DNA of 64,000 nucleotides from Arenibacter antarcticus (lineage in GTDB: Bacteria; Bacteroidota; Bacteroidia; Flavobacteriales; Flavobacteriaceae), in NCBI RefSeq assembly GCF_041320605.1, contig NZ_CP166679.1, positions 2,652,001 through 2,716,000 of the forward strand. Reading direction: 5' to 3'. Numbering within the stretch: the first letter of the stretch is position 1; every line of letters begins with the position of its first letter. Below, in pieces: positions 16,225 to 24,992 of the stretch. Both the position numbers and the translations under genes were made by a program. Below the pieces are notes generated by a model. That model was not told the DNA's origin, searched no databases, and worked only from the letters and a program-made list of their open reading frames with translations.

Positions 16225-17211
16225 ATGCAGCTACTACGAAAATTAGTTTTTCCCCTATCATTGATTTACGCATTCATTGTGTATTTGCGAAACTTTCTAT
16301 ATGATCATAAAATATTGGGAGGCAAGTCGTTCGCTACCAAGACGATCTGTGTAGGCAATCTAAGTGTGGGCGGTACCGGGAAAACCCCTATGATCGAATT
16401 TTTAATTTCCAATTTAATGGATTCAAAAAAGATAGCGGTCTTAAGTAGGGGTTATGGAAGAAAATCTAAAGGATTTATATTGGCAGGGCCGCAGGTTAAG
16501 GTAGAGGAATTGGGGGATGAGCCTTATCAGATCTCTACAAAATTCCCGAAAATTTCCGTAGCCGTTGATGTGGATAGGCAACATGGAATAGTGGCCTTAG
16601 AAAATGCTGTGGCTCCCGATGTTATTTTGTTGGACGATGCCTTTCAACATAGAAAAGTGAGGTGTGAACATTATATTTTGCTAACCGCTTATGGTCAATT
16701 ATATGTGGACGACTGGTATTTGCCTACTGGAAATCTCCGTGATAGTAAGGGAGAGGCCAAGCGTGCCAATATAATTGTTGTTACCAAATGTCCAAGAAAT
16801 ATATCCGATGCAGAGCAAAAAGACATTTGTGTAAAGTTAAAGCCTAAAAGTAGGCAAAAGGTGTTGTTTAGTTATTTGGAATATGACACCGCTCTAAAGG
16901 GAGGTCCCATGCAACTAACCTTGGAGGAACTGAAGAATAAAAAAATAACCTTGGTGACTGGGATTGCCGATCCCTCACCCTTGGTGAATTATTTGCTGGA
17001 AAGCGGATTGGAGTTGGAACATTTGTCGTATTCGGATCATCATTTTTTCAGCAAAAAGGAGATTGATATATTCAGTAAAAAGGAGCTTATCCTTACTACG
17101 GAGAAAGACTTCGTACGGTTGTCTGGGAAAATTGAACAGTTGTATTTTGTAGGGATCAAGCATGTGTTCTTGGGCAATGGAAAGGAAGTGCTTATGGGAG
17201 ACTTAGTGTAA
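16225..17211 (+). CDS. lpxK: Tetraacyldisaccharide 4'-kinase
   Basis: A 328-residue inner-membrane-associated kinase that phosphorylates the 4' position of the lipid A disaccharide precursor. An N-terminal hydrophobic helix (residues about 5-25) anchors it. The Walker A loop is GNLSVGGTGKTP. The phrase LSRGYGRKSKGF and DVILLDDAFQHRKV are diagnostic of LpxK. Length is normal. It is divergent from the Nif3-like operon. Its stop codon lies seven bases from the stop of the convergent hybrid kinase, with no terminator hairpin between them. Confidence 0.94.
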   Translation: MQLLRKLVFPLSLIYAFIVYLRNFLYDHKILGGKSFATKTICVGNLSVGGTGKTPMIEFLISNLMDSKKIAVLSRGYGRKSKGFILAGPQVKVEELGDEPYQISTKFPKISVAVDVDRQHGIVALENAVAPDVILLDDAFQHRKVRCEHYILLTAYGQLYVDDWYLPTGNLRDSKGEAKRANIIVVTKCPRNISDAEQKDICVKLKPKSRQKVLFSYLEYDTALKGGPMQLTLEELKNKKITLVTGIADPSPLVNYLLESGLELEHLSYSDHHFFSKKEIDIFSKKELILTTEKDFVRLSGKIEQLYFVGIKHVFLGNGKEVLMGDLV

Positions 17212-17218
17212 TGGAGGA

Positions 17219-19447
17219 CTAAGCCGTAGTTTTGGGTTTCTTTATATCGAAAATATTTTCCCCTATTTTTCGGTAAAAAACTTCTGGCTTAAAAGGTTTG
17301 GTCACCACATCGTTACAACCTGCAGCGTAGAAACTTTCCAAACTGTCATCCAATGAAATGGCGGTGAGTGCAATAATCGGTACCAATCTGTTGAATTTTC
17401 TTATTTCTATGGTCGCTTCCTCACCGCTAATTCCGGGCATATGGATATCCATAAGGATTCCGTCGTAATGGGTTTTACGTACCATGGCCACGGCTTCAAG
17501 GCCATTATTAGCAATGTCACAGGTAATTTTCTTTTTGTCTAACATCTTCTTGGTAATTACCTGGTTAATTTTGTTATCCTCTACCACCAAAAGGTGTAAC
17601 CCGGTAAAGTCGTAGGTCTGGGCAGGTGTTTCGTAAGTAATGTACTCAACAAGGTCGCTCTTGCTTTTTAATTCCAAATTAAAGAAGAAAGAACTCCCCA
17701 TGCCCAATTCACTTTTTAGCCCAATTTTACTTCCAAAAAGACTTAATAGACTTTTAACAATAGTAAGTCCCAATCCACTACCCCCATATTCCCTGTTGAT
17801 CTGAATGGATCCCTGTTCAAAACTGTCAAAAATGGTTTGCTGACGTTCTTTTTCGATGCCAATACCAGTATCTTTTACTTCACAATATATATTGACATTT
17901 TCGTTTACTTTCTCGATCAGTTTAGTGATAACGGTCACCTCGCCGTTTTTAGTGAATTTTATGCTATTTCCGATAAGATTGATGAATATCTGTGATAATT
18001 TCAAAGGGTCTCCCAATAAATGGGACGGAATAGAATCATCATATTGTAAAACAATCTTTGTTTTATTTGTCTTAGCACCTTGTTGTAAGGAAAAAATCAC
18101 CTCTGAAAGTATTTTTTTAAGGTTGAAATCGATCTTGAGCGCTTCCAGTTTTTCTGCGTCAATTTTATTAATCTGTAAAATATCATTGATAAAATTTAAA
18201 AGATAATCTCCGGAGAATTTCAAGGATTTTAAATGCTCTTTTTGATTGGCGCTTGGATTTTCTTCCAACAATAGGTGGGTTAATCCTGTTACCGCATAGA
18301 GTGGTGTTCTAAGCTCATGGCTAACGGTAGATAGAAAGTTGGTCTTTGCTTCCATAGCCTTTACCGCTGCATCGCGTGCCACTTGCAATTCACTGTTCTT
18401 GGTCTGCAACAGGTCGTTGGTCCTCAACTTAATTTGATTGTTCCGATAAAGGGAAATTGCAAGGATAGAGATTACGGTTAAAAAAGCTGAGGTTAGTATT
18501 GCCGTGATCTCTGATCTACTTTTAGATTGACTGAGTTCAGTGATTATTTCCTCTTGTCGTGCTATTTCATCCTTCATGAAATTAGTCTGGATCTTGTCGG
18601 CGGTTTTACTTTCGGCAATAATCTTTTCGACATTGAAAACAGAATCTTTTATTTTAACGGTATTCTTGTTATAGGTCAAAGCAGATTCATATTGGCCAAG
18701 TTGGGTGCTTGCATTTGTAAGTATTTCGTAGGCCCTCAATTCTTCGGCATAAAATCCGTTGGATTTTGCTAGTTTTAATGCGCTCTCCGCATCTAAAATA
18801 CTTGCTTCCAAAGTTGTGGAAATTAAATGTAGCTCCGCCAGCTTTAGGTAGGAATTGGTGGTTAGGTATGCCTGCTCATAAATATCCGTATTTACTATAA
18901 GCGAGTTGAAGTTTTTCTGGGCGCTTGAAAATTTCTCCAATTTTAAAAATATGTTACCTTCAATAAACAAGATGTTGTTCAATAAATTTCGGTCGTTGTT
19001 TATTTGTTTGGCCTCGTTCAGCATAGAAATGGCCAGGAAATTTTTTCCACCACGGAAAGCAATAATGGCTTCTATGTATTTGTGAACGGCGTTGCCATAT
19101 GGGTAGGAAATATCTTTTAACAAGGATTTGGATCTGTCCCAATAGAATTCTGCCGTATCGTCCCTATCTAACTTTAGGTAAATAATGGAAAATTGATGAT
19201 AGCAATCTATAAGTGTCTTGTTATTTTTTTCCCGTGCGGCTATATCCATGGCCGCATTGAGGTATTCAAGGGCTAGGTCTATTTTATTTTGGTTTCTATA
19301 ATTCCTAGCTTTTTCAAAAAGCACATCCACATCTGTAGCGGAAACTGTATTTTCTTGAGATTGCCCATAGTTATATACCAATATCATAGCTAAAAGGTAG
19401 TATATACTGCCTTTTTTTAATTTTATATGGGATATAAAGGACCTCAA
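17219..19447 (-). CDS. TPR-containing hybrid sensor histidine kinase/response regulator
   Basis: A 742-residue membrane sensor. Residues 1-31 form a signal peptide (SIYYLLAMILVYNYGQSQ). Residues about 40-290 are helical TPR-like repeats predicted to lie in the periplasm. A transmembrane helix spans about 315-334. The H box STVSHELRTPLY has phospho-accepting H377. The HATPase shows N box NLIGNSIKFT, G1 DTGIGI and G2 GGSGLGLTIV. A C-terminal receiver (616-742) has D667 in GILMDIHMPG and K717. The start is a TTG that overlaps the GAPDH stop codon (TTGA). The next ATG lies inside the signal peptide, so TTG is preferred. Translational coupling to GAPDH is likely. The stimulus is unknown. Confidence 0.9.
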   Translation of the reverse strand: MRSFISHIKLKKGSIYYLLAMILVYNYGQSQENTVSATDVDVLFEKARNYRNQNKIDLALEYLNAAMDIAAREKNNKTLIDCYHQFSIIYLKLDRDDTAEFYWDRSKSLLKDISYPYGNAVHKYIEAIIAFRGGKNFLAISMLNEAKQINNDRNLLNNILFIEGNIFLKLEKFSSAQKNFNSLIVNTDIYEQAYLTTNSYLKLAELHLISTTLEASILDAESALKLAKSNGFYAEELRAYEILTNASTQLGQYESALTYNKNTVKIKDSVFNVEKIIAESKTADKIQTNFMKDEIARQEEIITELSQSKSRSEITAILTSAFLTVISILAISLYRNNQIKLRTNDLLQTKNSELQVARDAAVKAMEAKTNFLSTVSHELRTPLYAVTGLTHLLLEENPSANQKEHLKSLKFSGDYLLNFINDILQINKIDAEKLEALKIDFNLKKILSEVIFSLQQGAKTNKTKIVLQYDDSIPSHLLGDPLKLSQIFINLIGNSIKFTKNGEVTVITKLIEKVNENVNIYCEVKDTGIGIEKERQQTIFDSFEQGSIQINREYGGSGLGLTIVKSLLSLFGSKIGLKSELGMGSSFFFNLELKSKSDLVEYITYETPAQTYDFTGLHLLVVEDNKINQVITKKMLDKKKITCDIANNGLEAVAMVRKTHYDGILMDIHMPGISGEEATIEIRKFNRLVPIIALTAISLDDSLESFYAAGCNDVVTKPFKPEVFYRKIGENIFDIKKPKTTA

Positions 19448-20454
19448 ACGTATTCTTTATCTGTTAAGTAATTAATTAAATCCACAATTCTGCTACTGTA
19501 GCCGGTCTCATTGTCATACCATCCTATGATTTTCACCATTTTGCCAATAACAGAAGTCATCAAAGAGTCAAACGTACAGGAGTAAGAACTATTGTTTATG
19601 TCAATAGAAACAATTGGGTCTTTTGTGTAATATAAGATATTTTTAAGTTGGTTTTGCGAAATTCGCGAAAATGCATCGTTAATTTCTTCTATACTAGTCG
19701 CTCTCTTTACGTTGAATGTGATGTCTGTAAGAGATCCATTTGGGACGGGAACGCGAATTCCGCAGCCTCCTATCACATTTGAAAGTTCCGGGAATATTTT
19801 AGTAAGGGCTTTGGCTGCACCGGTGGTGGTGGGTATAATAGATTGTGAAGCTGCTCTTGCTCTTCTTAAATCTTTGTGGGGTTGGTCGTGAAGGCTCTGG
19901 TCGCTAGTGTAGGAATGAATGGTGGTGATATACGCCTGTTCTATCCCACAGAGATCCTGGATCACCTTTATCATCGGGGCCGCATTGTTGGTCGTACAAG
20001 AGGCATTAGAAATGATATGGTCTGTTTTATTCAAGGTCTCGTGGTTGATCCCGTACACTACCATCTTAATTTCATCGTCAGAAGGTGGTACGGATAGGAT
20101 TACCTTTTTTGCCCCGTTTTTTAGGTGGTGCTCTAAAATGAGGCTGTCCTTAAATCTACCAGTTGCTTCCACAACTATATCTACCTTATGATCGGCCCAA
20201 GGAATGTCTTTTGGCGAGTTATGGTTTAATAGGGCCACTTCTGTGCCGTTTACTATAATACAATTCTCACTATGGGTGACCTCTAAGGGAAATACCCCGT
20301 GAATGCTATCGTATTTTAATAAGTGGGCCAAGGTAGGTGCATCGGCCAAATCGTTTACTGCAACCACCTTTAAGTGTGGTTGTTGGGCAAGAAGCCTAAA
20401 TAAGGTCCGACCAATTCTGCCGAAACCGTTTATGCCAATAGTTGTCTGCTTCAT
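19444..20454 (-). CDS. gap: Glyceraldehyde-3-phosphate dehydrogenase
   Basis: A 336-residue NAD-dependent enzyme of glycolysis or gluconeogenesis. The Rossmann start is GINGFGRIGRTLFR. The cofactor-selecting segment VAVNDLAD fits NAD. The catalytic cysteine is C153 in SNASCTTNNAAP and the activating histidine is H180 in TTIHSYTSDQ. The motif reads CTTNNAAP rather than the very common CTTNCLAP, so the second cysteine is absent. Phosphate-binding residues RRARAAS and TGAAKAL are present. The gene overlaps the hybrid kinase by four bases. Whether it is the main GAPDH or a second isozyme cannot be told from this window. Confidence 0.94.
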   Translation of the reverse strand: MKQTTIGINGFGRIGRTLFRLLAQQPHLKVVAVNDLADAPTLAHLLKYDSIHGVFPLEVTHSENCIIVNGTEVALLNHNSPKDIPWADHKVDIVVEATGRFKDSLILEHHLKNGAKKVILSVPPSDDEIKMVVYGINHETLNKTDHIISNASCTTNNAAPMIKVIQDLCGIEQAYITTIHSYTSDQSLHDQPHKDLRRARAASQSIIPTTTGAAKALTKIFPELSNVIGGCGIRVPVPNGSLTDITFNVKRATSIEEINDAFSRISQNQLKNILYYTKDPIVSIDINNSSYSCTFDSLMTSVIGKMVKIIGWYDNETGYSSRIVDLINYLTDKEYV

Positions 20455-20528
20455 ATAAATTGGTAAGTCATTTTAACCGTAACAAATACGGAGAACGTCT
20501 TTTAAAAGAATTGACCGGTCGGGACTAC

Positions 20529-21404
20529 CTACAAGATATGTTTGTGGGCTTTGTACGAAGATCGTACCAATGCGCCACTTTCTACATGCCTAAATCCTAA
20601 TTCCAAACCAATTTCTTCATATTTCTTAAATTGCTCTGGCAAGATAAATTCCTTTACCGGTAAATGTCTTTTGGAGGGCTGTAGATACTGTCCTATTGTA
20701 ACTACATCCACATCGGCGGCCCTAAGGTCTTTCATGGTTGTGATGACCTCGTCCTCCATCTCTCCTAATCCCAACATAATTCCAGATTTGGTACGGTGTG
20801 CCCCATTTTTCTTCAAATAGGCAAGTACTCCTAAACTACGCTCATATTTTGCTTGGATACGGACCTCTCTAGTTAACCTTTTAACGGTTTCCATATTGTG
20901 TGAAATAACTTCTGGCCCAACTGCTATCACGCGGTTTATATGGGTTTCTATACCCTGAAAATCCGGAATAAGTGTTTCTAGGGTAGTGGTAGGGTTCATC
21001 CTTCTAATGGCCTTAACCGTCTCTGCCCAGATGATAGATCCCATGTCCTTTAAATCGTCCCGATCCACAGAGGTAATCACGGCATGTTTGATCTCCATTA
21101 ATTTAATAGACCTTGCTACTTTCTCTGGTTCCTCCCAATCTACGTCCACTGGTCTGCCAGTTTTTACACCGCAGAACCCACATGATCGTGTGCAGATATT
21201 CCCTAAAATCATGAAAGTAGCGGTGCCTTCTCCCCAACATTCCCCCATATTGGGGCAACTGCCAGAGGTGCAAATAGTATTAAGGTTGTATTTGTCTACC
21301 AACTGCCTTAATTGGGTGTATTTTTTTCCTGTGGGTAATTTAACTCTTAACCATTTTGGCTTGCCTTTTGGAGGAATTACGCTATCTATAGTTTCTGTGC
21401 TCAT
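20529..21404 (-). CDS. lipA: Lipoyl synthase
   Basis: A 291-residue radical-SAM enzyme that inserts two sulfurs into protein-bound octanoyl groups. The auxiliary cluster cysteines are C45, C50 and C56 in [12 protein letters not shown]. The radical-SAM cluster cysteines are C71, C75 and C78 in CTRSCGFC. The C-terminal RSSY motif that ligates the auxiliary cluster is present ([10 protein letters not shown]). All expected elements are intact. A minus-strand -7 box lies 23 bases upstream. The sigma-factor gene upstream is on the same strand but is separated by that promoter. Confidence 0.96.
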   Translation of the reverse strand: MSTETIDSVIPPKGKPKWLRVKLPTGKKYTQLRQLVDKYNLNTICTSGSCPNMGECWGEGTATFMILGNICTRSCGFCGVKTGRPVDVDWEEPEKVARSIKLMEIKHAVITSVDRDDLKDMGSIIWAETVKAIRRMNPTTTLETLIPDFQGIETHINRVIAVGPEVISHNMETVKRLTREVRIQAKYERSLGVLAYLKKNGAHRTKSGIMLGLGEMEDEVITTMKDLRAADVDVVTIGQYLQPSKRHLPVKEFILPEQFKKYEEIGLELGFRHVESGALVRSSYKAHKHIL

Positions 21405-21426
21405 TATATGCTAATATGCTTTGGTT

Positions 21427-21434
21427 CAAATATA
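21427..21434 (-). promoter_or_regulatory. Predicted -7 box of lipA
   Basis: CAAATATA on the plus strand reads TATATTTG on the minus strand, an exact TAnnTTTG match, 23 bases upstream of the lipA start. No -33 CAA is visible at the usual distance. Confidence 0.45.
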
Positions 21435-21483
21435 CGAAATGAAGTAGGTTTAAAAGACTGTTTTCTGGTAAAGAGCACTCTTC

Positions 21484-22149
21484 CTAATTCTGATTTTTTA
21501 TGATTTCTGCCAACAGCTTTTTTGCCCTTAGAAGCTTAACCTTTACGTTGTTAATGGGCTCCCCTGTTTTTTCCGCTATTTCGGCATAGGTAAGTTCCTG
21601 GAAATACCTGAGATTTATAACTTCCTGATAATGGGGTTTAAGTTTTTTTATATAGCCTAATAGGGCGACTAAATTTTGTTCCGTAATAAGACTGTCTTCA
21701 GGGGAGGGGGCGTCGTCCAACACCTTTTTTATGGCTTCATTATTACTGCCATCACTACTTTGAAGAACGTTTTTTTTGCTTTTTCGGATTAGGTCTACAT
21801 GTAAATTTTTAGAAATGGCGATTAACCATGTCTTAAACTCGTAGGAGCTGTCAAAGGTATGGATCTTGTCAAAAGCCCTGGAAAAGGTCTGTATAGTAAT
21901 ATCCTCGGCATCGTTTTCATTCTTGGTCCTAATCAATTGAAACCCATACACGTCGTTCCAAAAACAATTCAACAAGGCGCTGAAGGCTATCTGGTTGCCT
22001 AATTTAGCCTTTTCAATAAGGGTAAGGAGCGGTTCTTCGGTCTTTTCCAAAATAAGGGGATAACAAAGGGTTTTAGAAACGTATTCTATGAGGTAATACT
22101 GTCTTCTTTGCAGTCCTGTTCTGTCGGTAATTTTCCGCAATAACCACAT
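21484..22149 (-). CDS. ECF-type RNA polymerase sigma factor
   Basis: About 221 residues from the ATG at 22149, or 188 from a TTG at 22050 (MEKTEEPLLTLIEKAKLG). The shorter form fits the usual ECF N-terminus better and avoids a 64-base overlap with the upstream small gene, so the start is uncertain. Region 2 is visible as DAEDITIQTFSRAF and TWLIAISKNLHVDLIRK. Region 4 is LKPHYQEVINLRYFQELTYAEIAEKTGEPINNVKVKLLRAK, a helix-turn-helix. The linker contains DAPSPEDSL. It directs RNA polymerase to a dedicated promoter set. No anti-sigma gene lies directly next to it on the downstream side; the RskA-like gene upstream more likely belongs to the second sigma factor. Confidence 0.87.
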   Translation of the reverse strand: MWLLRKITDRTGLQRRQYYLIEYVSKTLCYPLILEKTEEPLLTLIEKAKLGNQIAFSALLNCFWNDVYGFQLIRTKNENDAEDITIQTFSRAFDKIHTFDSSYEFKTWLIAISKNLHVDLIRKSKKNVLQSSDGSNNEAIKKVLDDAPSPEDSLITEQNLVALLGYIKKLKPHYQEVINLRYFQELTYAEIAEKTGEPINNVKVKLLRAKKLLAEIIKNQN

Positions 22150-22289
22150 GCTTCCCCATCTTTGTTTAAAAATGGACTTTGGCTTGCGCAGGTTCCTGCA
22201 AATTTACCATCCTTTTTGGACCATATCTTTAATGCAATACCTGCAAAGGCAAGTGCCAACAAGCCTATGGTTAAAAATAATAATTTCAT
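22086..22289 (-). CDS. Small membrane protein with cysteine-rich tail
   Basis: A 67-residue protein conserved in flavobacteria. Residues 1-22 form one transmembrane helix (MKLLFLTIGLLALAFAGIAL). A KIWSKKDGKFAGTCASQSPF segment follows, then GEACGYCGK and a final DC. The cysteines (in GTC, ACGYC and QDC) could form a redox or metal site on the side away from the N-terminus; this is inference. It has its own promoter (22310-22337). Its 3' end overlaps the longest possible reading of the sigma factor by 64 bases, or leaves a 35-base gap to the TTG alternative, so the two are probably co-transcribed. Confidence 0.75.
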   Translation of the reverse strand: MKLLFLTIGLLALAFAGIALKIWSKKDGKFAGTCASQSPFLNKDGEACGYCGKLPTEQDCKEDSITS

Positions 22290-22309
22290 ATCCTTGCATT
22301 TTGTTTGTG

Positions 22310-22337
22310 CAAAGATATGAAATTATTAAGCTTCCAA
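22310..22337 (-). promoter_or_regulatory. Predicted promoter of the small cysteine-rich protein and sigma factor
   Basis: On the minus strand a TTG (plus-strand CAA 22335-22337) is followed after 17 bases by TATCTTTG (plus-strand CAAAGATA 22310-22317). This is a good match to the Bacteroidetes primary promoter. The start codon is 20 bases downstream. Confidence 0.6.
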
Positions 22338-22365
22338 GTAGGATTGGGATTAGTTTTGGGAATAC

Positions 22366-23124
22366 CTAGTATCGGATATTGGCTACTATATTCTCTACAG
22401 TAGGGGAATTGTTGCCGCCTGTAGGCTCTATGGTTATATATCCCATCGCATTTTCACCGTACGGAAGTGCCATTAACTTTTCGCTATTGGTGGCTTCCTG
22501 TATTATACCCAGATTTAACATTTCCCCGTTCACCTCTGCCCACATCTGGTAACATTGGTTCTCAGGTAAATTAGGTAATTTACTTACATTGATATAGGAT
22601 AGTTTCTTTACTGGATTTATATAGGCTACCGCTTTTAGATCCTTTGCTTTGTTGTTCCCCTTTACGGTAAGCCGTTTTGTTTTTGGATTGTGGAGCACTA
22701 TAAACTGGTTGCGCACATCCTCCAACTGTAACCGCATATTTTCTTCCAGATTTTGGATCTTATTGTTGACAATAACATTTTCTTCCTGCAAGTTTTGGTT
22801 TTGAGTCCAAAAGGTATAGGAAGACCCGGCAAAGATCAAGGCAGTAAAACTTGCAGCAACGGCGTACAAATAAAACTTTTTAAGCCCTTTGTTCTCAGAT
22901 TTCACCTTGTTTAAAATTTTATCCTTTAAACCATCGGGTGTTTTAACGGCGTGCATTTTAGCATAGATCTCAAGGTTTTCTTGAAGTTCAATATACGTTT
23001 TTCTTACTTCAGGATAGAGGGCAATATAGCGCTCTACCTGCAATGTCTCCTCTTGTGAGGTGGCACCTAATAGGTATTGTTCTATTAGGTCCGAATCTAA
23101 AAATATTTTTATTTTGTCTTTCAT
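22366..23124 (-). CDS. Anti-sigma factor, RskA family
   Basis: A 252-residue single-span membrane protein. The N-terminal 75 residues resemble a zinc-less anti-sigma domain (SDLIEQYLLGATSQEETLQVERYIALYPEV). A transmembrane helix spans residues about 84-106. A coiled coil of roughly 40 residues follows, then the RskA C-terminal domain with LPNLPENQCYQMWAEVNG and YITIEPTGGNNSPT. It lies 89 bases downstream of an ECF sigma gene on the same strand, the usual sigK-rskA arrangement. It would hold that sigma factor at the membrane until a signal releases it. The signal is not apparent. Confidence 0.88.
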   Translation of the reverse strand: MKDKIKIFLDSDLIEQYLLGATSQEETLQVERYIALYPEVRKTYIELQENLEIYAKMHAVKTPDGLKDKILNKVKSENKGLKKFYLYAVAASFTALIFAGSSYTFWTQNQNLQEENVIVNNKIQNLEENMRLQLEDVRNQFIVLHNPKTKRLTVKGNNKAKDLKAVAYINPVKKLSYINVSKLPNLPENQCYQMWAEVNGEMLNLGIIQEATNSEKLMALPYGENAMGYITIEPTGGNNSPTVENIVANIRY

Positions 23125-23213
23125 GGCTTTGGATTTTACAGCTCTTTTCGGTTGAATATGCCGTGGAGCGTACTGCTTTTGGGGCTATGATCTAATCTAC
23201 AAGATGCTTTGGT

Positions 23214-23777
23214 TTAAATAAAATGTAATAAAGTGGCAAGTAGAAGTGTTGAGCCATATATTTTTTTCATTTCCCGTAGTCCGATCTTTAGCCGGGATTT
23301 AATAGTGCCTAGGGGTATGTTCAATTCATCACTTGCCTCCTGTTGGGTCATTCCTTGAAAAAATAGTGCATCTAAAACTATTTGGTATTTACTATCAATT
23401 TTATCCAAATTGTCCTGAATGTCCATTAATTCTGGGTTTAATCCTTCAGTTCCTAGCTTATATACGTCCGAAACGTCCATTTGGATCTCTTTGTCTGATT
23501 TGGTATTTACACTTCTTAATTTGTCAATGGCTGTATTTCGAGTAATCCTAAATAACCAGGTAAATAATTTAGCCTTGCTGGGATCGTAAGTATCCGATTT
23601 CTTCCATATTTTTAGAAAACTTTCCTGCAGTACATCTTGTGCCAACTCTTCGTTTCTTACTACTTTAAAGGCAACTCCTAGCAGAGTATCCCCATAGTGT
23701 TCGTACAGTAATGACATGGCTTTGTCATCCCGTTCTAAAAGAAGTTCTACAATATGATTTTCTAATAAGATACTCAT
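23214..23777 (-). CDS. ECF-type RNA polymerase sigma factor, SigK-like
   Basis: A 187-residue sigma factor. Region 2 is LLYEHYGDTLLGVAFKVVRNEELAQDVLQESFLKIW with the -10 recognition helix FTWLFRITRNTAIDKLR. Region 4 is KYQIVLDALFFQGMTQQEASDELNIPLGTIKSRLKIGLREM. It belongs to the SigK-like group that pairs with RskA anti-sigma proteins, and the next gene encodes one. The last ten residues (LLLATLLHFI) are hydrophobic, which is unusual and could reinforce membrane recruitment. There is no TAnnTTTG box upstream but a strong palindrome 45 bases before the start, in line with self-regulation by an ECF promoter. Confidence 0.9.
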   Translation of the reverse strand: MSILLENHIVELLLERDDKAMSLLYEHYGDTLLGVAFKVVRNEELAQDVLQESFLKIWKKSDTYDPSKAKLFTWLFRITRNTAIDKLRSVNTKSDKEIQMDVSDVYKLGTEGLNPELMDIQDNLDKIDSKYQIVLDALFFQGMTQQEASDELNIPLGTIKSRLKIGLREMKKIYGSTLLLATLLHFI

Positions 23778-23822
23778 ATCATGGAATGATTATAAAATGA
23801 TGTATAGATCATCTAAGACGGT

Positions 23823-23845
23823 GTTTTCCTCGTATATAGGAAAAC
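23823..23845. promoter_or_regulatory. Inverted repeat upstream of the SigK-like gene
   Basis: GTTTTCCT (23823-23830) and AGGAAAAC (23838-23845) form a perfect 8-base inverted repeat with a 7-base centre. The outer bases extend it by one wobble and one Watson-Crick pair. It is 45 bases before the sigma factor start codon, so it could be an operator or the self-promoter of the sigma factor. Confidence 0.4.
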
Positions 23846-23949
23846 GCTAATTTATACAATTGATTGTTAAGGTAGTTGTTTAAAACTATTATTAGGATAA
23901 ATGTGCAGCTGGTACCTGTGCATTTATTTTTGGTTAGTTTGGTTGATTC

Positions 23950-23978
23950 TAACCCCTGTTTTTTTTAAGCGGGGGTTA
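23950..23978. terminator. Stem-loop containing the murB stop codon
   Basis: TAACCCC (23950-23956) pairs with GGGGTTA (23972-23978) around a T-rich loop, and the murB TAA is inside the stem. In the murB direction no T-run follows the stem. It is a weak terminator candidate or a 3'-end stabiliser. Confidence 0.4.
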
Positions 23979-24992
23979 TTTTATGATATTTACCTCTGGT
24001 GTAATAGCGATGTTGAATTTATCATAAACCGCTTTCATTATATTGTGGGCTAAGGCAATAATCTGATGTCCTGTTGCGCTACCGTAGTTTACTAAAACTA
24101 AGGCTTGATGCTTGTGAATCCCAGCATCCCCAAATCTTTTTCCCTTAAAACCACATTGTTCTATCAGCCAACCTGCGGGCACTTTAAATTCCATTTCGGA
24201 TATTGTATAAAAAGGTGCTTCCGGATTGCTGCCTATAAATTTATCAAATTCTTTTTTCTTTAATACGGGATTTTTGAAAAAACTTCCGCTATTACCTAGT
24301 TCCTTTGGGTCTGGAAGTTTACTTTGCCTTATGGCAACTACGGCATTGGAGATGTCTTTGATGCCGGGATCTTGAATGCCCTTGTCCTTTAATTCCGAGG
24401 CAATAGCTCCGTAATCAATGTGTTTTCGGTGATTTTTTTTTGTGAGCTTTAGTTGGATGGAGGTGATAATGTATTTGCCCTTCCCTTCATTTTTAAAATA
24501 GGATTCCCTATACCCAAATTTACAGTCGGCCTTGCTAAATTGATGTAGCTTATGAGTAGCTATTTCCATCGCTTTGCAACTTACAAAAGTGTCCTTTAGT
24601 TCCACGCCATAGGCGCCAATGTTTTGTATCGGGGCAGTGCCAGAATTTCCGGGGATCAGGGACAGGTTTTCTAGGCCGCCATAATTGCGGTCCAAGGTCC
24701 ATAGTACCAGATCGTGCCAATTTTCACCGGCATTCACCTCAATGCAGATATGGTCCTCATCTTCCCAGACCGCTTCTATACCCTTAATGTTAATATAGAG
24801 TACAAAATAATTTAGGTCCTGGGTGATCAACATATTGCTGCCACCACCCAGAATAAAAAAATCGGGATATCCCTTTAGAGCCAGTGCCTCCGTTAGGTCG
24901 GCAACAGACTGGATCTCGGAAAAGTATGTTGCTTTCGCGTCAATTCCGAAAGTATTATAATTTTTTAGAGATGTGTCTTTCTCGATGGTCAT
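23976..24992 (-). CDS. murB: UDP-N-acetylenolpyruvoylglucosamine reductase
   Basis: A 338-residue FAD enzyme that completes UDP-N-acetylmuramic acid synthesis by NADPH-dependent reduction. FAD-binding features are ILGGGSNMLIT and IPGNSGTAPIQNIGAYGVELKD. The catalytic serine lies in LGNSGSFFKNP, and the C-terminal glutamate is probably that of TPEVN. The type I E. coli-like length (about 340) is matched. It overlaps the upstream aminotransferase by one base (TAATG), so the two are translationally coupled. Confidence 0.95.
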   Translation of the reverse strand: MTIEKDTSLKNYNTFGIDAKATYFSEIQSVADLTEALALKGYPDFFILGGGSNMLITQDLNYFVLYINIKGIEAVWEDEDHICIEVNAGENWHDLVLWTLDRNYGGLENLSLIPGNSGTAPIQNIGAYGVELKDTFVSCKAMEIATHKLHQFSKADCKFGYRESYFKNEGKGKYIITSIQLKLTKKNHRKHIDYGAIASELKDKGIQDPGIKDISNAVVAIRQSKLPDPKELGNSGSFFKNPVLKKKEFDKFIGSNPEAPFYTISEMEFKVPAGWLIEQCGFKGKRFGDAGIHKHQALVLVNYGSATGHQIIALAHNIMKAVYDKFNIAITPEVNIIK

